Shown here: piece after piece, positions 1 to 7,591 of the stretch
How the letters are laid out: every line of letters starts with the position of its first letter
How positions within the stretch are numbered: the first letter of the stretch is position 1
Source: Actinomycetota bacterium
GTDB lineage: Bacteria > Actinomycetota > Thermoleophilia > Gaiellales > Gaiellaceae
Direction of reading: 5' to 3'
Length of the DNA stretch: 64,000 nucleotides
Assembly (NCBI GenBank): GCA_003132665.1
Contig: PKYN01000002.1
Coordinates: 115,457-179,456 of the forward strand
Translations under genes and position numbers: made by a program
The notes under the pieces: generated by a model
What the model saw: the letters and a program-made list of their open reading frames with translations, nothing else
Databases searched by the model: none
What the model was told of the DNA's origin: nothing

Positions 1-3
1 GGC

Positions 4-732
4 GTGAACGCGGTCTTCTTCGTCTTCGCGGCAATCCGCAAGACCGACGTCGTCACCGACCTTTCCTACAGCCTCTCGTTCGCCCTGCTGGCGCTGGCGC
101 TTCCGGACATGGGAGCCCACAAGCCAGTTCAGCTGGTTGCCTCGCTCATGGTTCTACTCTGGGCGCTCAGGCTGGGCGGCTACCTGTTCGGGCGCATTCT
201 TCGAATCAAGGTTGATCATCGCTTCGACGAGCTGCGCGACAGGCCGCTCCACTTCGCGCGTTTCTGGTTTTTGCAGGCAGTTTCCGTCACCGTGATCATG
301 CTTCCGGTCTCGTACCTGCTCGGTCGCAACGGCGTTCCGGGCTTCGGCCTATGGGCGGTCGCCGGAATCGCGATCTGGTTCGTCGGGCTCGTGATCGAAA
401 CCATCGGCGACGCCCAGAAATCGGCCTTCAAGGGGACGGCGAAGAACCGCGAGCGCTTCATCTCGAGCGGGTTGTGGAAATACTCCCGCCACCCGAACTA
501 CTTCGGCGAGATGCTCGTCTGGTGGGGGCTTTTCGTCTACGCCGTGCCCTTCCTCGACGGGGTGGCCTTCGCCGTGGCGATCGGGCCGGTTTTCCTCACC
601 CTGCTTCTGCTGTTCGTGAGTGGGATTCCGCTGCTGGAGCGAAGCGCTGAGGCCAAGTACGGCGCCGATCCCGCCTACCGCGAGTACAAACGGCGGACGA
701 GCATCCTCGTGCCTCTGCCGCCTCGCGACTAG
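4..732 (+). CDS. DUF1295 / steroid 5-alpha-reductase-like membrane protein, 5' end possibly cut by the window
   Basis: The 242-residue product is rich in hydrophobic segments and ends in the block typical of DUF1295 and isoprenylcysteine-methyltransferase-like proteins. That block holds the motifs GLWKYSRHPNYFGE and, near the end, KYGADPAYREYKRRTS. Family members are polytopic inner-membrane proteins of about 250-270 residues. Some relatives reduce steroid-like or unsaturated lipid substrates, but most DUF1295 proteins have no proven reaction. The reading frame is open to the first base of the window, so the GTG at base 4 may be internal and the true start may lie upstream. It converges on the DAK/DegV gene, with only about 10 bases between the stops. 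The family call is firm; the substrate is unknown. Confidence 0.85.
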   Translation: MNAVFFVFAAIRKTDVVTDLSYSLSFALLALALPDMGAHKPVQLVASLMVLLWALRLGGYLFGRILRIKVDHRFDELRDRPLHFARFWFLQAVSVTVIMLPVSYLLGRNGVPGFGLWAVAGIAIWFVGLVIETIGDAQKSAFKGTAKNRERFISSGLWKYSRHPNYFGEMLVWWGLFVYAVPFLDGVAFAVAIGPVFLTLLLLFVSGIPLLERSAEAKYGADPAYREYKRRTSILVPLPPRD

Positions 733-743
733 CCCGGACGCCG

Positions 744-2552
744 CTATTCCTGCATCGTGGCGACGGCGACCGTGCCACGACCGGCATGCAGGGCGAGCAC
801 CGGCGAGATCTCCTCGATGTAGAGCGGCGGAAGCCCGATCGCCTGCTCGATCTTGGCGGCCAGCTCGCGCGCGCCCTCGGGGTTGGAGCCGTGCACGACC
901 GCGTAGTAGCGGAGCGGGCTTTCGGCGTGCCGGCGCTCGATCATCTTGACGATCTTGGCGACGTTCTGGCGCACGCTGAAGGCCTTGATGGTGATCGCGT
1001 TACCCTCGGCGTCGAGCGTGATGATCGGCTTCAGGTTGAGCAGCTTGCCGACCCGGCCCGCCATCGGCTTGACCCTTCCTCCCCTGACGAAGTACTCGAG
1101 CGTGTGCACGCTGACCAGAAGCTCGGCCTTGCGACTGTAGCTCTCCACCTCGCTGACGATCTCGTCGTGGCTCTTGCCCGCCTCGAGCGCCTCGGCCGCG
1201 CGCAGGACGACCAGGCCTAGCGAGCTGGAGACCTGGCGGGAATCGAGCACCGAGATCTTCTTCTTACCGCCGACCGCCTCCGCCGCACGCTCGCCCGAGC
1301 TCACGGTTCCGCTCAGGGCGCCGGCGACATTGATGGCGATGATCGAGTCGTAGTAGGTCGAGAGATAGGAGAAGGTGCGATTGAACAGGCCGGTCGAGGG
1401 CTGCGACGAGGTCGGGAACTCGGATCCGGACGAGCGATCGGCCAGATCGAAGAACTGCTCCGAGCCGATCGTCAGCTTGTCGAGGAACTCCTTCTCACCA
1501 AAAATCAGGTGCAGCGGCACGATCTGGATCTGGTAGCGATCGATCAGCTCGCGCGGCAGGTCGCAGGTCGAGTCGGTGACGATGGCGATCGGGTACTTGC
1601 GCCTGTGCGCGACCTCGTACTGCAGCAGCATGTCGTCGACCTTCTGCTGCACGACGCGGCCGGTCGAGGTCAGCGAGGCGAACACCGCCGCCGGCTGATC
1701 GGTGTGGATGTGGATGCGCGCCCGCTCGCCGCTACCGGCCACGATCAGGCTGTCGCCGAAGGGAGTGAGGCTGGTGCGGAGCGCCTCGCGATCGATCGTC
1801 TCAGCGGCGATCAGCGCCTCGGTGCAGTAGCGGAAACGAACCTCGCCGCTTTCGTGCAGCTCGATCTTGTCGCCGAAGGAGAGCTTGTGCGAGCCGATCT
1901 TGCGCGCCAGAAACGGCGCCTTGACCTTGCCGCTGATGAAGCGCTCGGCGCCGGCGATGAATTCCACGAAACCGCTCGCGCCCGCGTCGACCACCCCGGC
2001 CGCCGTCAGCTGAGGAAGCATGTAACGCGTCTTCTCCAACGCTTCGGACAGCGCCGGCCCGGCCCTGCGCAGCAGTTCGGCGATCGACTGGGCGGAATCG
2101 GCCTCGCGGTGCAGCGCCTCGGCCCAGGCGTGCATGACCGTGAGCATCGTTCCCTCTTTGGGGCGCGTGACGGCCTCGTAGGCGCGGCTGCGGGCAACTT
2201 CGGCGGCCTGGACGAAGCGCTCCTTGGCCACGCTCTGCGCGTCGCGCATGGCCTCCGAGAGGCCACTCAGGAACTGGGCGAAGATGATGCCCGAGTTACC
2301 GCGCGCTCCAACCAGGGCGGCGTCGGCGATCGAGGACATCGTCTCCCCCGCCGAGTCGGAGACCTCCGCTGTCTCGAGCGCGTATGAGAGCGTCGCGGCG
2401 ATGTTGGTGCCGGTGTCGCCGTCGGGCACCGGATAGACGTTGATCCGGTTCAGGTAGTCCTGCTTGCGCTGAACCCTGTGCAGCCCGGAGAGGAGCGCCT
2501 CGAAGAGTTGGTGTCCGTCGAGGGACTTCGTCGCTGTTGCGGTCTTGCGCAT
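744..2552 (-). CDS. FakA-like DhaL/DAK2 kinase domain fused to a DegV (FakB-like) fatty-acid-binding domain
   Basis: This 602-residue protein joins two modules that are usually separate. Residues about 10-200 are a DhaL/DAK2 ATP-binding domain with the Mg-nucleotide motif NVYPVPDGDTGTN and a GARGNSG motif. Residues about 215-315 match the FakA middle domain (FRYCTEALI, then GDSLIVAG and IHIHTDQP). Residues about 318-602 are a complete DegV domain, starting AIVTDSTCDLP and including a TSSQPS segment that contacts lipid in FakB proteins. In Firmicutes FakA phosphorylates fatty acids held by a separate FakB, feeding acyl-phosphate into phospholipid synthesis. Here donor and carrier would be one polypeptide, and DegV takes the place of the FakA C-terminal domain. 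The ATG start has only a weak upstream ribosome site. Domain calls are firm; fatty-acid kinase activity is inferred. Confidence 0.9.
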   Translation of the reverse strand: MRKTATATKSLDGHQLFEALLSGLHRVQRKQDYLNRINVYPVPDGDTGTNIAATLSYALETAEVSDSAGETMSSIADAALVGARGNSGIIFAQFLSGLSEAMRDAQSVAKERFVQAAEVARSRAYEAVTRPKEGTMLTVMHAWAEALHREADSAQSIAELLRRAGPALSEALEKTRYMLPQLTAAGVVDAGASGFVEFIAGAERFISGKVKAPFLARKIGSHKLSFGDKIELHESGEVRFRYCTEALIAAETIDREALRTSLTPFGDSLIVAGSGERARIHIHTDQPAAVFASLTSTGRVVQQKVDDMLLQYEVAHRRKYPIAIVTDSTCDLPRELIDRYQIQIVPLHLIFGEKEFLDKLTIGSEQFFDLADRSSGSEFPTSSQPSTGLFNRTFSYLSTYYDSIIAINVAGALSGTVSSGERAAEAVGGKKKISVLDSRQVSSSLGLVVLRAAEALEAGKSHDEIVSEVESYSRKAELLVSVHTLEYFVRGGRVKPMAGRVGKLLNLKPIITLDAEGNAITIKAFSVRQNVAKIVKMIERRHAESPLRYYAVVHGSNPEGARELAAKIEQAIGLPPLYIEEISPVLALHAGRGTVAVATMQE

Positions 2553-2719
2553 CTTGTGGCCGGGAGCGTAACGCTATGCAGGGGGTTTGTGGCGGTGAAA
2601 GGCCGGCGGCCGGACGGAGCAAGCGCCGCGAGGCCCGAAGATGTGGCATGAGCGCCTCGCCCCGGACGCCCGAGACGAGACGCTCACTGCACTGTACCCG
2701 GCATTCAGCAAGGTTAGAT
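2553..2719. other. Intergenic stretch with no recognised feature
   Basis: This gap lies between the start of the DAK/DegV gene and the end of the frameshifted collagen-like gene, both on the minus strand. I see no ORF with a ribosome site, no clear hairpin with a T-run and no RNA gene. Confidence 0.4.
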
Positions 2720-3939
2720 CTAGATCACGAACTTCTTCGTCACGGGAGTGAGGTCGAGCTTGCCGCTCGCGTCCTTGACCCGCACCTGGAAGACGTGCTT
2801 GCCGGCCTTCAAGTTCTTGTAGGTCTTGCCCGAGCGGCAGGACGTGAACTTCTTCGCGTCCAGCCGGCACTGGAAGCTGAGCTTGCCTTTGCCGCCGACG
2901 CCCTTGAAATTGAAAGTCACCGCGTGCGTCGCGGCGCGGATCTTCGCCCTGATCAGCTTCGTGTTGGGGCGCGAGACGGCGGCGGCGGGCGTCGCGACCG
3001 CGTTTGTGCCGTCGGCTCCGGCGGGACCGGCTGGGCCCGTGGCGCCGGTTGAGCCCGTAGCGCCGGTTGAGCCTGTGGCTCCTGACGAACCCGTAGCGCC
3101 AGTCGCGCCCGCGGGACCGGTCGCGCCCGTGGGGCCCGTTTGCAGCGGGAAGGTGTCGATCTGGATCGCTGGCCGCAAGGCTGTCCAACCGACGCTGTCA
3201 AGCCTGAAGATGTTCTGGGCGAGCCCACCGTCGCCGTAAGCCCCACTCCAGGTGGAGCTGAGATAGGCGGCGTCGGGTAGCGGGTCGGTGCCCACGAAGG
3301 GAGCGTTGGGAACGACCGCCACATTGAGCGAGTTGTAGCCGCAGCCGCCCGAAGCTGTGTAACAGGGAGCGGCTTCGCCGATCGGGTCGTAACCGTGGTG
3401 AGTCGTGTTGTACATGACGCCCACAATCACCTTGTCGGGCAAGGTCAGGTTATGACCTCCCATGTCCCAGCTGATGTTGTTCGCACGTTGTAACAGGATG
3501 TTCCGTCGAACCACCGGCTGCTCCCGACCCCACAGTTGGTGGGATCGGCCGAGGGACGATACGGAATCTTGAACGTCTGCGTGTCGGTCGCGAGCAGCTC
3601 GCCGAGCGAGTTGTCGGAGTTGACCGCATAGAGGTTGAGCGTGATCGGCAGGCTAAACACCGCGCCAGGTGTTGTGGCGCAGGTTGTGCCGCCGCCGTTC
3701 TCACAGCCCCAGCTACTCATCGTCACCCTCACTACCGGGTTCGTGCGCTCACCGGCGGCGAGTTGCACCAGACCGCCGAACTCGGCTGTCGAGGTCGCCT
3801 CGAAGGACACGCTGGGGTAGTTCCCCGCCAGCGGGCTCGGGATGTTGTTGTAGACCGTCGCCGCGCTCGCCGTCCCCGCGACGATCAAGAACAGCGTTCC
3901 AGCGACGACCGCAGTTGCCCAGCTACGAATGGGGCGCAT
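2720..3939 (-). pseudogene. Secreted protein with collagen-like repeats and a C-terminal Ig-like module, interrupted by a frameshift
   Basis: Two ORFs (3445-3939 and 2720-3514) read as one protein of about 405 residues broken by a one-base frameshift near 3475-3490. The first frame starts with a signal peptide (TLFLIVAGTASAATV) and runs to FDGTSCYNVR. It then becomes a short tail, TTSAGTWEVIT, while the other frame resumes at NNISWDMGGHNLTLPDKV. The second part carries 14 Gly-X-Y triplets rich in GAT, GPA and GST, then a C-terminal module with FQCRLD, FTSCRSGKTYKNL and HVFQVRVKDASG. The start has a good ribosome site, AGGAGAT about 8 bases upstream of ATG. It looks like a surface or extracellular stalked protein. 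The break may be a sequencing error or a true pseudogene. Confidence 0.8.
3011..3136 (-). repeat. Collagen-like Gly-X-Y repeat tract
   Basis: Fourteen consecutive Gly-X-Y triplets (GPT, GAT, GPA, GAT, GSS, GST and so on) are encoded here. They would form a rod-like triple-helical stalk between the N-terminal domain and the C-terminal Ig-like module. Confidence 0.9.
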
Positions 3940-4227
3940 CAGCTCAATCTCCTTCGAACCTCGAGGACATACCCGGCAGCCCGCGTGTGCGGGCAGTCGA
4001 GACGACCTGGTTGTGACTTCTCCTAGAAATGCCGCAATACGCGTTTTTGGGACTGCCGCTACGCGTTACTCCATATGCTCGCCACATATTGGAGCACGTT
4101 CATGCCCCTTAAGGGGGATCAACCGGCGCGCGAGAGTCCCGCTGCGCGAGCAAATCGGCTCGTCCGAGACGAGCTCGCGGCTTTCCTGGAGTAGCTATGG
4201 CGACGGCCGAAGCCGGGCTAAGCCGGG
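3940..4227. promoter_or_regulatory. Non-coding region with two inverted repeats
   Basis: No gene is visible in this stretch upstream of the collagen-like gene. It holds a perfect 12-bp palindrome CCCCTTAAGGGG (4105-4116) and an imperfect inverted repeat CTCCATATG/CATATTGGAG (4069-4094). Either could be a protein-binding site, but no cognate regulator is evident. Confidence 0.3.
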
Positions 4228-4320
4228 CTACTTGTTCGCGCGCTTCTCGGCGCGCTTCTCCTTGAGCGTCTTCTGCGCTACCTTCTTCGCCAGCTTCTTC
4301 GGCTTCTCCGAACCCTTCAT
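4228..4320 (-). CDS. 30-residue lysine-rich small protein
   Basis: The tail of a longer ORF track line is a plausible small gene on its own. It starts at the ATG ending at 4320, and GGAGG lies 5 bases upstream of that ATG. The product, 30 residues ending KRAEKRANK, is almost all Lys, Glu, Ala and Arg. It should be a highly basic helix and could bind nucleic acid or act as a ribosome-associated peptide. The longer 199-residue reading to 4827 runs antisense through the universal stress protein gene and is not supported. I do not recognise a family. Confidence 0.6.
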   Translation of the reverse strand: MKGSEKPKKLAKKVAQKTLKEKRAEKRANK

Positions 4321-4467
4321 CGTCGCCTCCGGCCGTTGAATGACTCTGCGTGAAGCGTAGCCGAGCGGCAGGCTGTCACTTGGTTCGTTTGCGGCGTAGG
4401 GCCGGACGATGCGCGCTACCTGACAGCGATCGCGCGGGCCCGATCCGACTTGTGCGATGCTCTGCCC

Positions 4468-4911
4468 ATGAGCAAAGCAATCGTGGTCGGATACGACGAC
4501 AAGGAACCGGCAACCCGAGCGCTGGAGCGCGCGATCGCGGAGGCGAAGGCCTCGCATGGCCGACTCGTGGTAGTCGGGATCGCCGAGACGCTTGTGAATC
4601 CTGAAGGGCCACAGAGCCGCGGGGCCCTCGACGGCAGCCCCGCCGGAATGCTTCCGCTCGCCGAGCCGCCGGAAATCCAGGCGGCGTTCGCACACGCGCG
4701 GGAGAGGACCGAGGCCGAGGGCCTGAGCGCCGATTTCGTCTGGGCCGCCGGCGACCCGAGCAGCACGATCCTCAACGTCGCTCGCGAGCGTGAGGCGGCG
4801 CTTGTCGTGCTCGGCTCGCACCACCATTCACTGCTGGGCCAGCTGCTCGGCGCCGACGTCGCCGCCGAGGTCAAGCGCCAGGCCGGTTGCGACGTGATCG
4901 TCGCCGACTAG
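4468..4911 (+). CDS. Universal stress protein (UspA family)
   Basis: This 147-residue single-domain protein has the Usp fold signature: a first strand KAIVVGYDD, a helix with ATRALERAIAEA, and a final segment ALVVLGSHHHSLLGQLLGADVAAEVKRQAGCDVIV. In ATP-binding Usps the loop is G-x2-G-x9-G(S/T). Here it is GSHHHS...LLGAD, so the second glycine and the final Ser/Thr are changed and nucleotide binding may be weak or absent. The ORF track starts at 4450, but the ATG at 4468 (MSKAIVVG) begins right at the family's first strand and is preferred. Role: cytoplasmic stress-survival protein, partner unknown. Confidence 0.88.
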   Translation: MSKAIVVGYDDKEPATRALERAIAEAKASHGRLVVVGIAETLVNPEGPQSRGALDGSPAGMLPLAEPPEIQAAFAHARERTEAEGLSADFVWAAGDPSSTILNVAREREAALVVLGSHHHSLLGQLLGADVAAEVKRQAGCDVIVAD

Positions 4912-5019
4912 CGGTCTCCGCGAGCGCGAGGATCTCTCGGCTCCCCCGGCCTGCGCCGGAGTGCGATGTTCTTTCTTGGGTAAGAGTATTGGGTCGTCGA
5001 GCGTGGGGAGGAAAGAACA

Positions 5020-5466
5020 ATGACGAGTAAGGCCGACTTCACAGTCGAGGAGTGGAAGCTGATTCTCGAGGGGCCGCCGAGTGCCGGCCTGATCGTGGTC
5101 ACTGCGCAGCGCGGCGGAATGCTCCGCGAGACGATGGCGATAGGACGGGCCTACGCCGAGGCGCGCCGCGAGCACGGCGAGAGCGAGCTGCTGGACGAGA
5201 TCGTCGCGGCCAAGCCCGAGCGAGACCACACGCGCTTCCACTCGGTCGAGGCGCTCAAGCAGGCCGGCCTGCAGCACCTGCGTGACGCGGTCGAGCCGCT
5301 GGAGCGAAAGGCGACGGCGCAGGAGGTTGAGGACTACCGGCGCTTCGTTCTCACGCTGGCGGACAAGGTCGCGGGCGCGCACCGAGAAGGCACGGAGAGC
5401 GTGAGCGATGCGGAACGGGCTGCGATCGAGGAGATTCGGGTGAGTCTGGGCGGAGCCGAGGGCTAA
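5020..5466 (+). CDS. Conserved hypothetical helical protein
   Basis: The product has 148 residues, is predicted mostly helical and has no signal peptide. A strong ribosome site (GGGGAGGAAAGAACA before ATG) supports the start. Notable segments are FTVEEWKLILEGPPSAGLIVVTAQRGG near the N-terminus, GESELLDEIVAAKPE, and EALKQAGLQHLRDAVEPLERKAT. I believe similar proteins occur in other actinobacteria, but I cannot name a characterised family. The mixture of a small hydrophobic N-terminal strand and long acidic helices suggests a soluble stress-type protein. It lies just downstream of the Usp gene in the same direction (about 110 bases apart), so the two may respond together. Confidence 0.7.
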   Translation: MTSKADFTVEEWKLILEGPPSAGLIVVTAQRGGMLRETMAIGRAYAEARREHGESELLDEIVAAKPERDHTRFHSVEALKQAGLQHLRDAVEPLERKATAQEVEDYRRFVLTLADKVAGAHREGTESVSDAERAAIEEIRVSLGGAEG

Positions 5467-5494
5467 TTCACTCTGCCATTCCCGCCCGGCGGTC

Positions 5495-6433
5495 TCAGCG
5501 CCAGTACAGGAGCCTGTGCCGCGCGGACGCATAGCGATCGAGCCACGGCTCGATCGGCGCCGCGGCCTCGAGGATGTCGCTCCAGCTCCAGAAGACGAAG
5601 TCGCGTGAGGCCGAGCGGTTGAGCAGGCTCGCGAACGCCTCGGCCTCGGCCTCGATCCTGTCGGGCGGGCCGAGGTTTACGAGCAGGAAGTCGGGAATCC
5701 CGAGCGCCTCGGCTAGAGCGGTGCCGATGCGCCAGTTTCGGGTCAGCTCGTAGTAGCCGGCGGCCGCAACCTCCTCGGGCGGGGCGGCGAACAGCTCGCG
5801 GCGATCGAGATAGCGCGGGAAGCCGTGGAAGTTCTGCCGGCGCTCGTTCGCGCTCTGGTACTTCGCTTCGACGAAAACTACGAGCTCGGGCCAGACGACG
5901 ACGACGTCGGGCTCGCTGAAGGCCGTCGCCCTCTCGCCCAGCGAACGGCAGACCTCGGCGAGCGCCGAGGCGATCTCGGAGCTACGAGCGCCGCCGGCCG
6001 GGGCGCCCCAGATGACGAGCGCCGGCTCGCCCGCGGGGTGCTGCGGCTGGGCGAGCGCATCCAGCCGCCCTTGCTGCTGGAGGCCGCGGAAGACGGTCCA
6101 GGTGACCGCGTCCTCGGACGTCTCGAAACAGAACTTCATTTGCTTGTTACGCCGGTTGCGGCGATTCAGCGAGTGGCCAAGCGCCTCGGCTAGTCCGGAG
6201 CGGACTTGATTTGGCACGTTCAGTTCCGGGCTGGCCGCGATCATGACGCGCCTTGCCTCGTCTCTCGCATTGGAGTAGGAAACACCACAGCTGCAGCGGT
6301 AGATGCATTGCTCGCGCGTGGCTGCCGTCAGTCGGCGGCCAAGGCTCGTCGCCAGCGCCGTGTCGGGCTTGATCAGCCGCTGGCAGGCCCGGCAGCGCAT
6401 GTCGCGGAATTCCATTCGAGGCCGATCGACCAT
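5495..6433 (-). CDS. Zinc-ribbon protein with a PD-(D/E)XK nuclease-like domain
   Basis: The product has about 312 residues. The ATG at 6433 is chosen because GGAGG lies 6 bases upstream; the track start at 6502 lacks this. Residues about 10-45 form a probable zinc ribbon: CRAC, then after about 28 residues CIYRCSCG. After a linker, the region EPDVVVVWPELVVFVEAKYQ places an Asp on one strand and Glu-x-Lys on the next. That is the layout of a PD-(D/E)XK nuclease core. The C-terminal half has YYELTRNWRIG and FVFWSWSDI, so it is aromatic-rich. No toxin/antitoxin or restriction partner is adjacent. Nuclease activity is inferred only from the motif; it could be a DNA-repair or defence-type protein. 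Confidence 0.6.
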   Translation of the reverse strand: MVDRPRMEFRDMRCRACQRLIKPDTALATSLGRRLTAATREQCIYRCSCGVSYSNARDEARRVMIAASPELNVPNQVRSGLAEALGHSLNRRNRRNKQMKFCFETSEDAVTWTVFRGLQQQGRLDALAQPQHPAGEPALVIWGAPAGGARSSEIASALAEVCRSLGERATAFSEPDVVVVWPELVVFVEAKYQSANERRQNFHGFPRYLDRRELFAAPPEEVAAAGYYELTRNWRIGTALAEALGIPDFLLVNLGPPDRIEAEAEAFASLLNRSASRDFVFWSWSDILEAAAPIEPWLDRYASARHRLLYWR

Positions 6434-6595
6434 CGACATCCTCCGGCGGCTGCTCGAGGGCGCGGCGCACTTCTCGATCGCCGTCTTCGCTGCAAGCATC
6501 ATATGCGGCTTTCCGCTTCCAACCGGCCGCGCTCATTTTGAGTGAGCCGCCCGCTCGGTAGCTCGTGAAAGACGCGGCCCGCAGCCGGTCGGCCG

Positions 6596-7591
6596 TCACA
6601 ACCGCGCGACGGCTTCGGCGATCTCGCGCCGCAGTTGCTCCTTGGCGCTCTCACCGGCGCCGATCTCATCGAGCGCGAGTAGCGCCGCGCCCGCGATCGG
6701 CGGCGCCTCGTTGACGCGGGCGCCGATCTTCGGTCCGACCTTGCTCAGGCCCGCTTCGATCCCGTCGAGCAGGCGGGCGTTTCGCGCCTGAAGCAGGCCG
6801 CCGCCCAACAGCACCTCCACCGGCTCACCCGTCAGCTCCAAGCGCACGAGCGCCGCGCGGGCAAAGGCGACGACCTCGGCGGCAAGACGATCGACGATCG
6901 CCGCGGCGGCCGAATCGCTCGCCGCCGCTTCCAGCACGAGCGCCGCCAGCTCGCCCAGGCGCTCCTGCGCGATCCGCTCGAAATGGATCGCCTCGGTCAC
7001 GTCGAGCGGCCTTGCCAGACCGAAGTGGGCCGGCACCTTCTCTTCCAGCTCCGTCTTCGGCCCGCGTCCGTCCTCGCTTCGCACCGCGGCGCCGAGCGCG
7101 GCCAGGCCGACGTCGAAGCCTCCGCCCCACTCGCCGCTGATCTCGCCGATCGCCGCGAAGCGCACGCTGCGCCCGTCCGGCGCCACCCCAACGCAGTTGA
7201 TGCCCGAGCCGCAGACGACGGCGACGCCACAGCCGCTATCGGTGCCGGCGCGCAGCACCGCGAAGGTGTCGTTGCCGACGAGCATCCTCTCGGCCCAGCC
7301 GCGGTCGGCCGCCAGCGCAAGCAGCGTGTCCTCCTCGGCTGGATAGTCGAGACCGGAAAGCGAGATCTGGGCCAGCTCGGCCACCGGCTTGGGCGCCGGG
7401 AAGAGACCGGCTCCCAGGCAGGCGCGCTCGACGAGCGTCCCGAGCATCTCGAGGCAGCCTTGGGCGCCGAGCATCTGCGGCGAGGAGACGGGGCCGCGCA
7501 CCAGCGAGAGCAGCGACCCGTCCACGCGCGCGAGTGCCAGATCAGTCTTCGAGCCGCCGCCGTCCACGGCCAAAATCAGCTCTTCGCTCAC
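6596..7591 (-). CDS. BadF/BadG/BcrA/BcrD-type ATPase, probable N-acetylglucosamine/amino-sugar kinase
   Basis: This 331-residue ASKHA-fold protein starts LILAVDGGGSKTDLAL, the phosphate-1 loop of the BadF family. It also has GNDTFAVLRAG, VAVVCGSGINCVG (phosphate-2), GEWGGGFDVGLAAL and VEVLLGGGLLQARN. Bacterial members of this size are usually GlcNAc or glucosamine kinases. The GTG start overlaps the stop of the upstream GH4 gene by 4 bases (GTGA), which implies translational coupling. The pair would release and phosphorylate a hexose or amino sugar in the cytoplasm. No PTS or ABC sugar importer lies next to them. Confidence 0.87.
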   Translation of the reverse strand: MSEELILAVDGGGSKTDLALARVDGSLLSLVRGPVSSPQMLGAQGCLEMLGTLVERACLGAGLFPAPKPVAELAQISLSGLDYPAEEDTLLALAADRGWAERMLVGNDTFAVLRAGTDSGCGVAVVCGSGINCVGVAPDGRSVRFAAIGEISGEWGGGFDVGLAALGAAVRSEDGRGPKTELEEKVPAHFGLARPLDVTEAIHFERIAQERLGELAALVLEAAASDSAAAAIVDRLAAEVVAFARAALVRLELTGEPVEVLLGGGLLQARNARLLDGIEAGLSKVGPKIGARVNEAPPIAGAALLALDEIGAGESAKEQLRREIAEAVARL

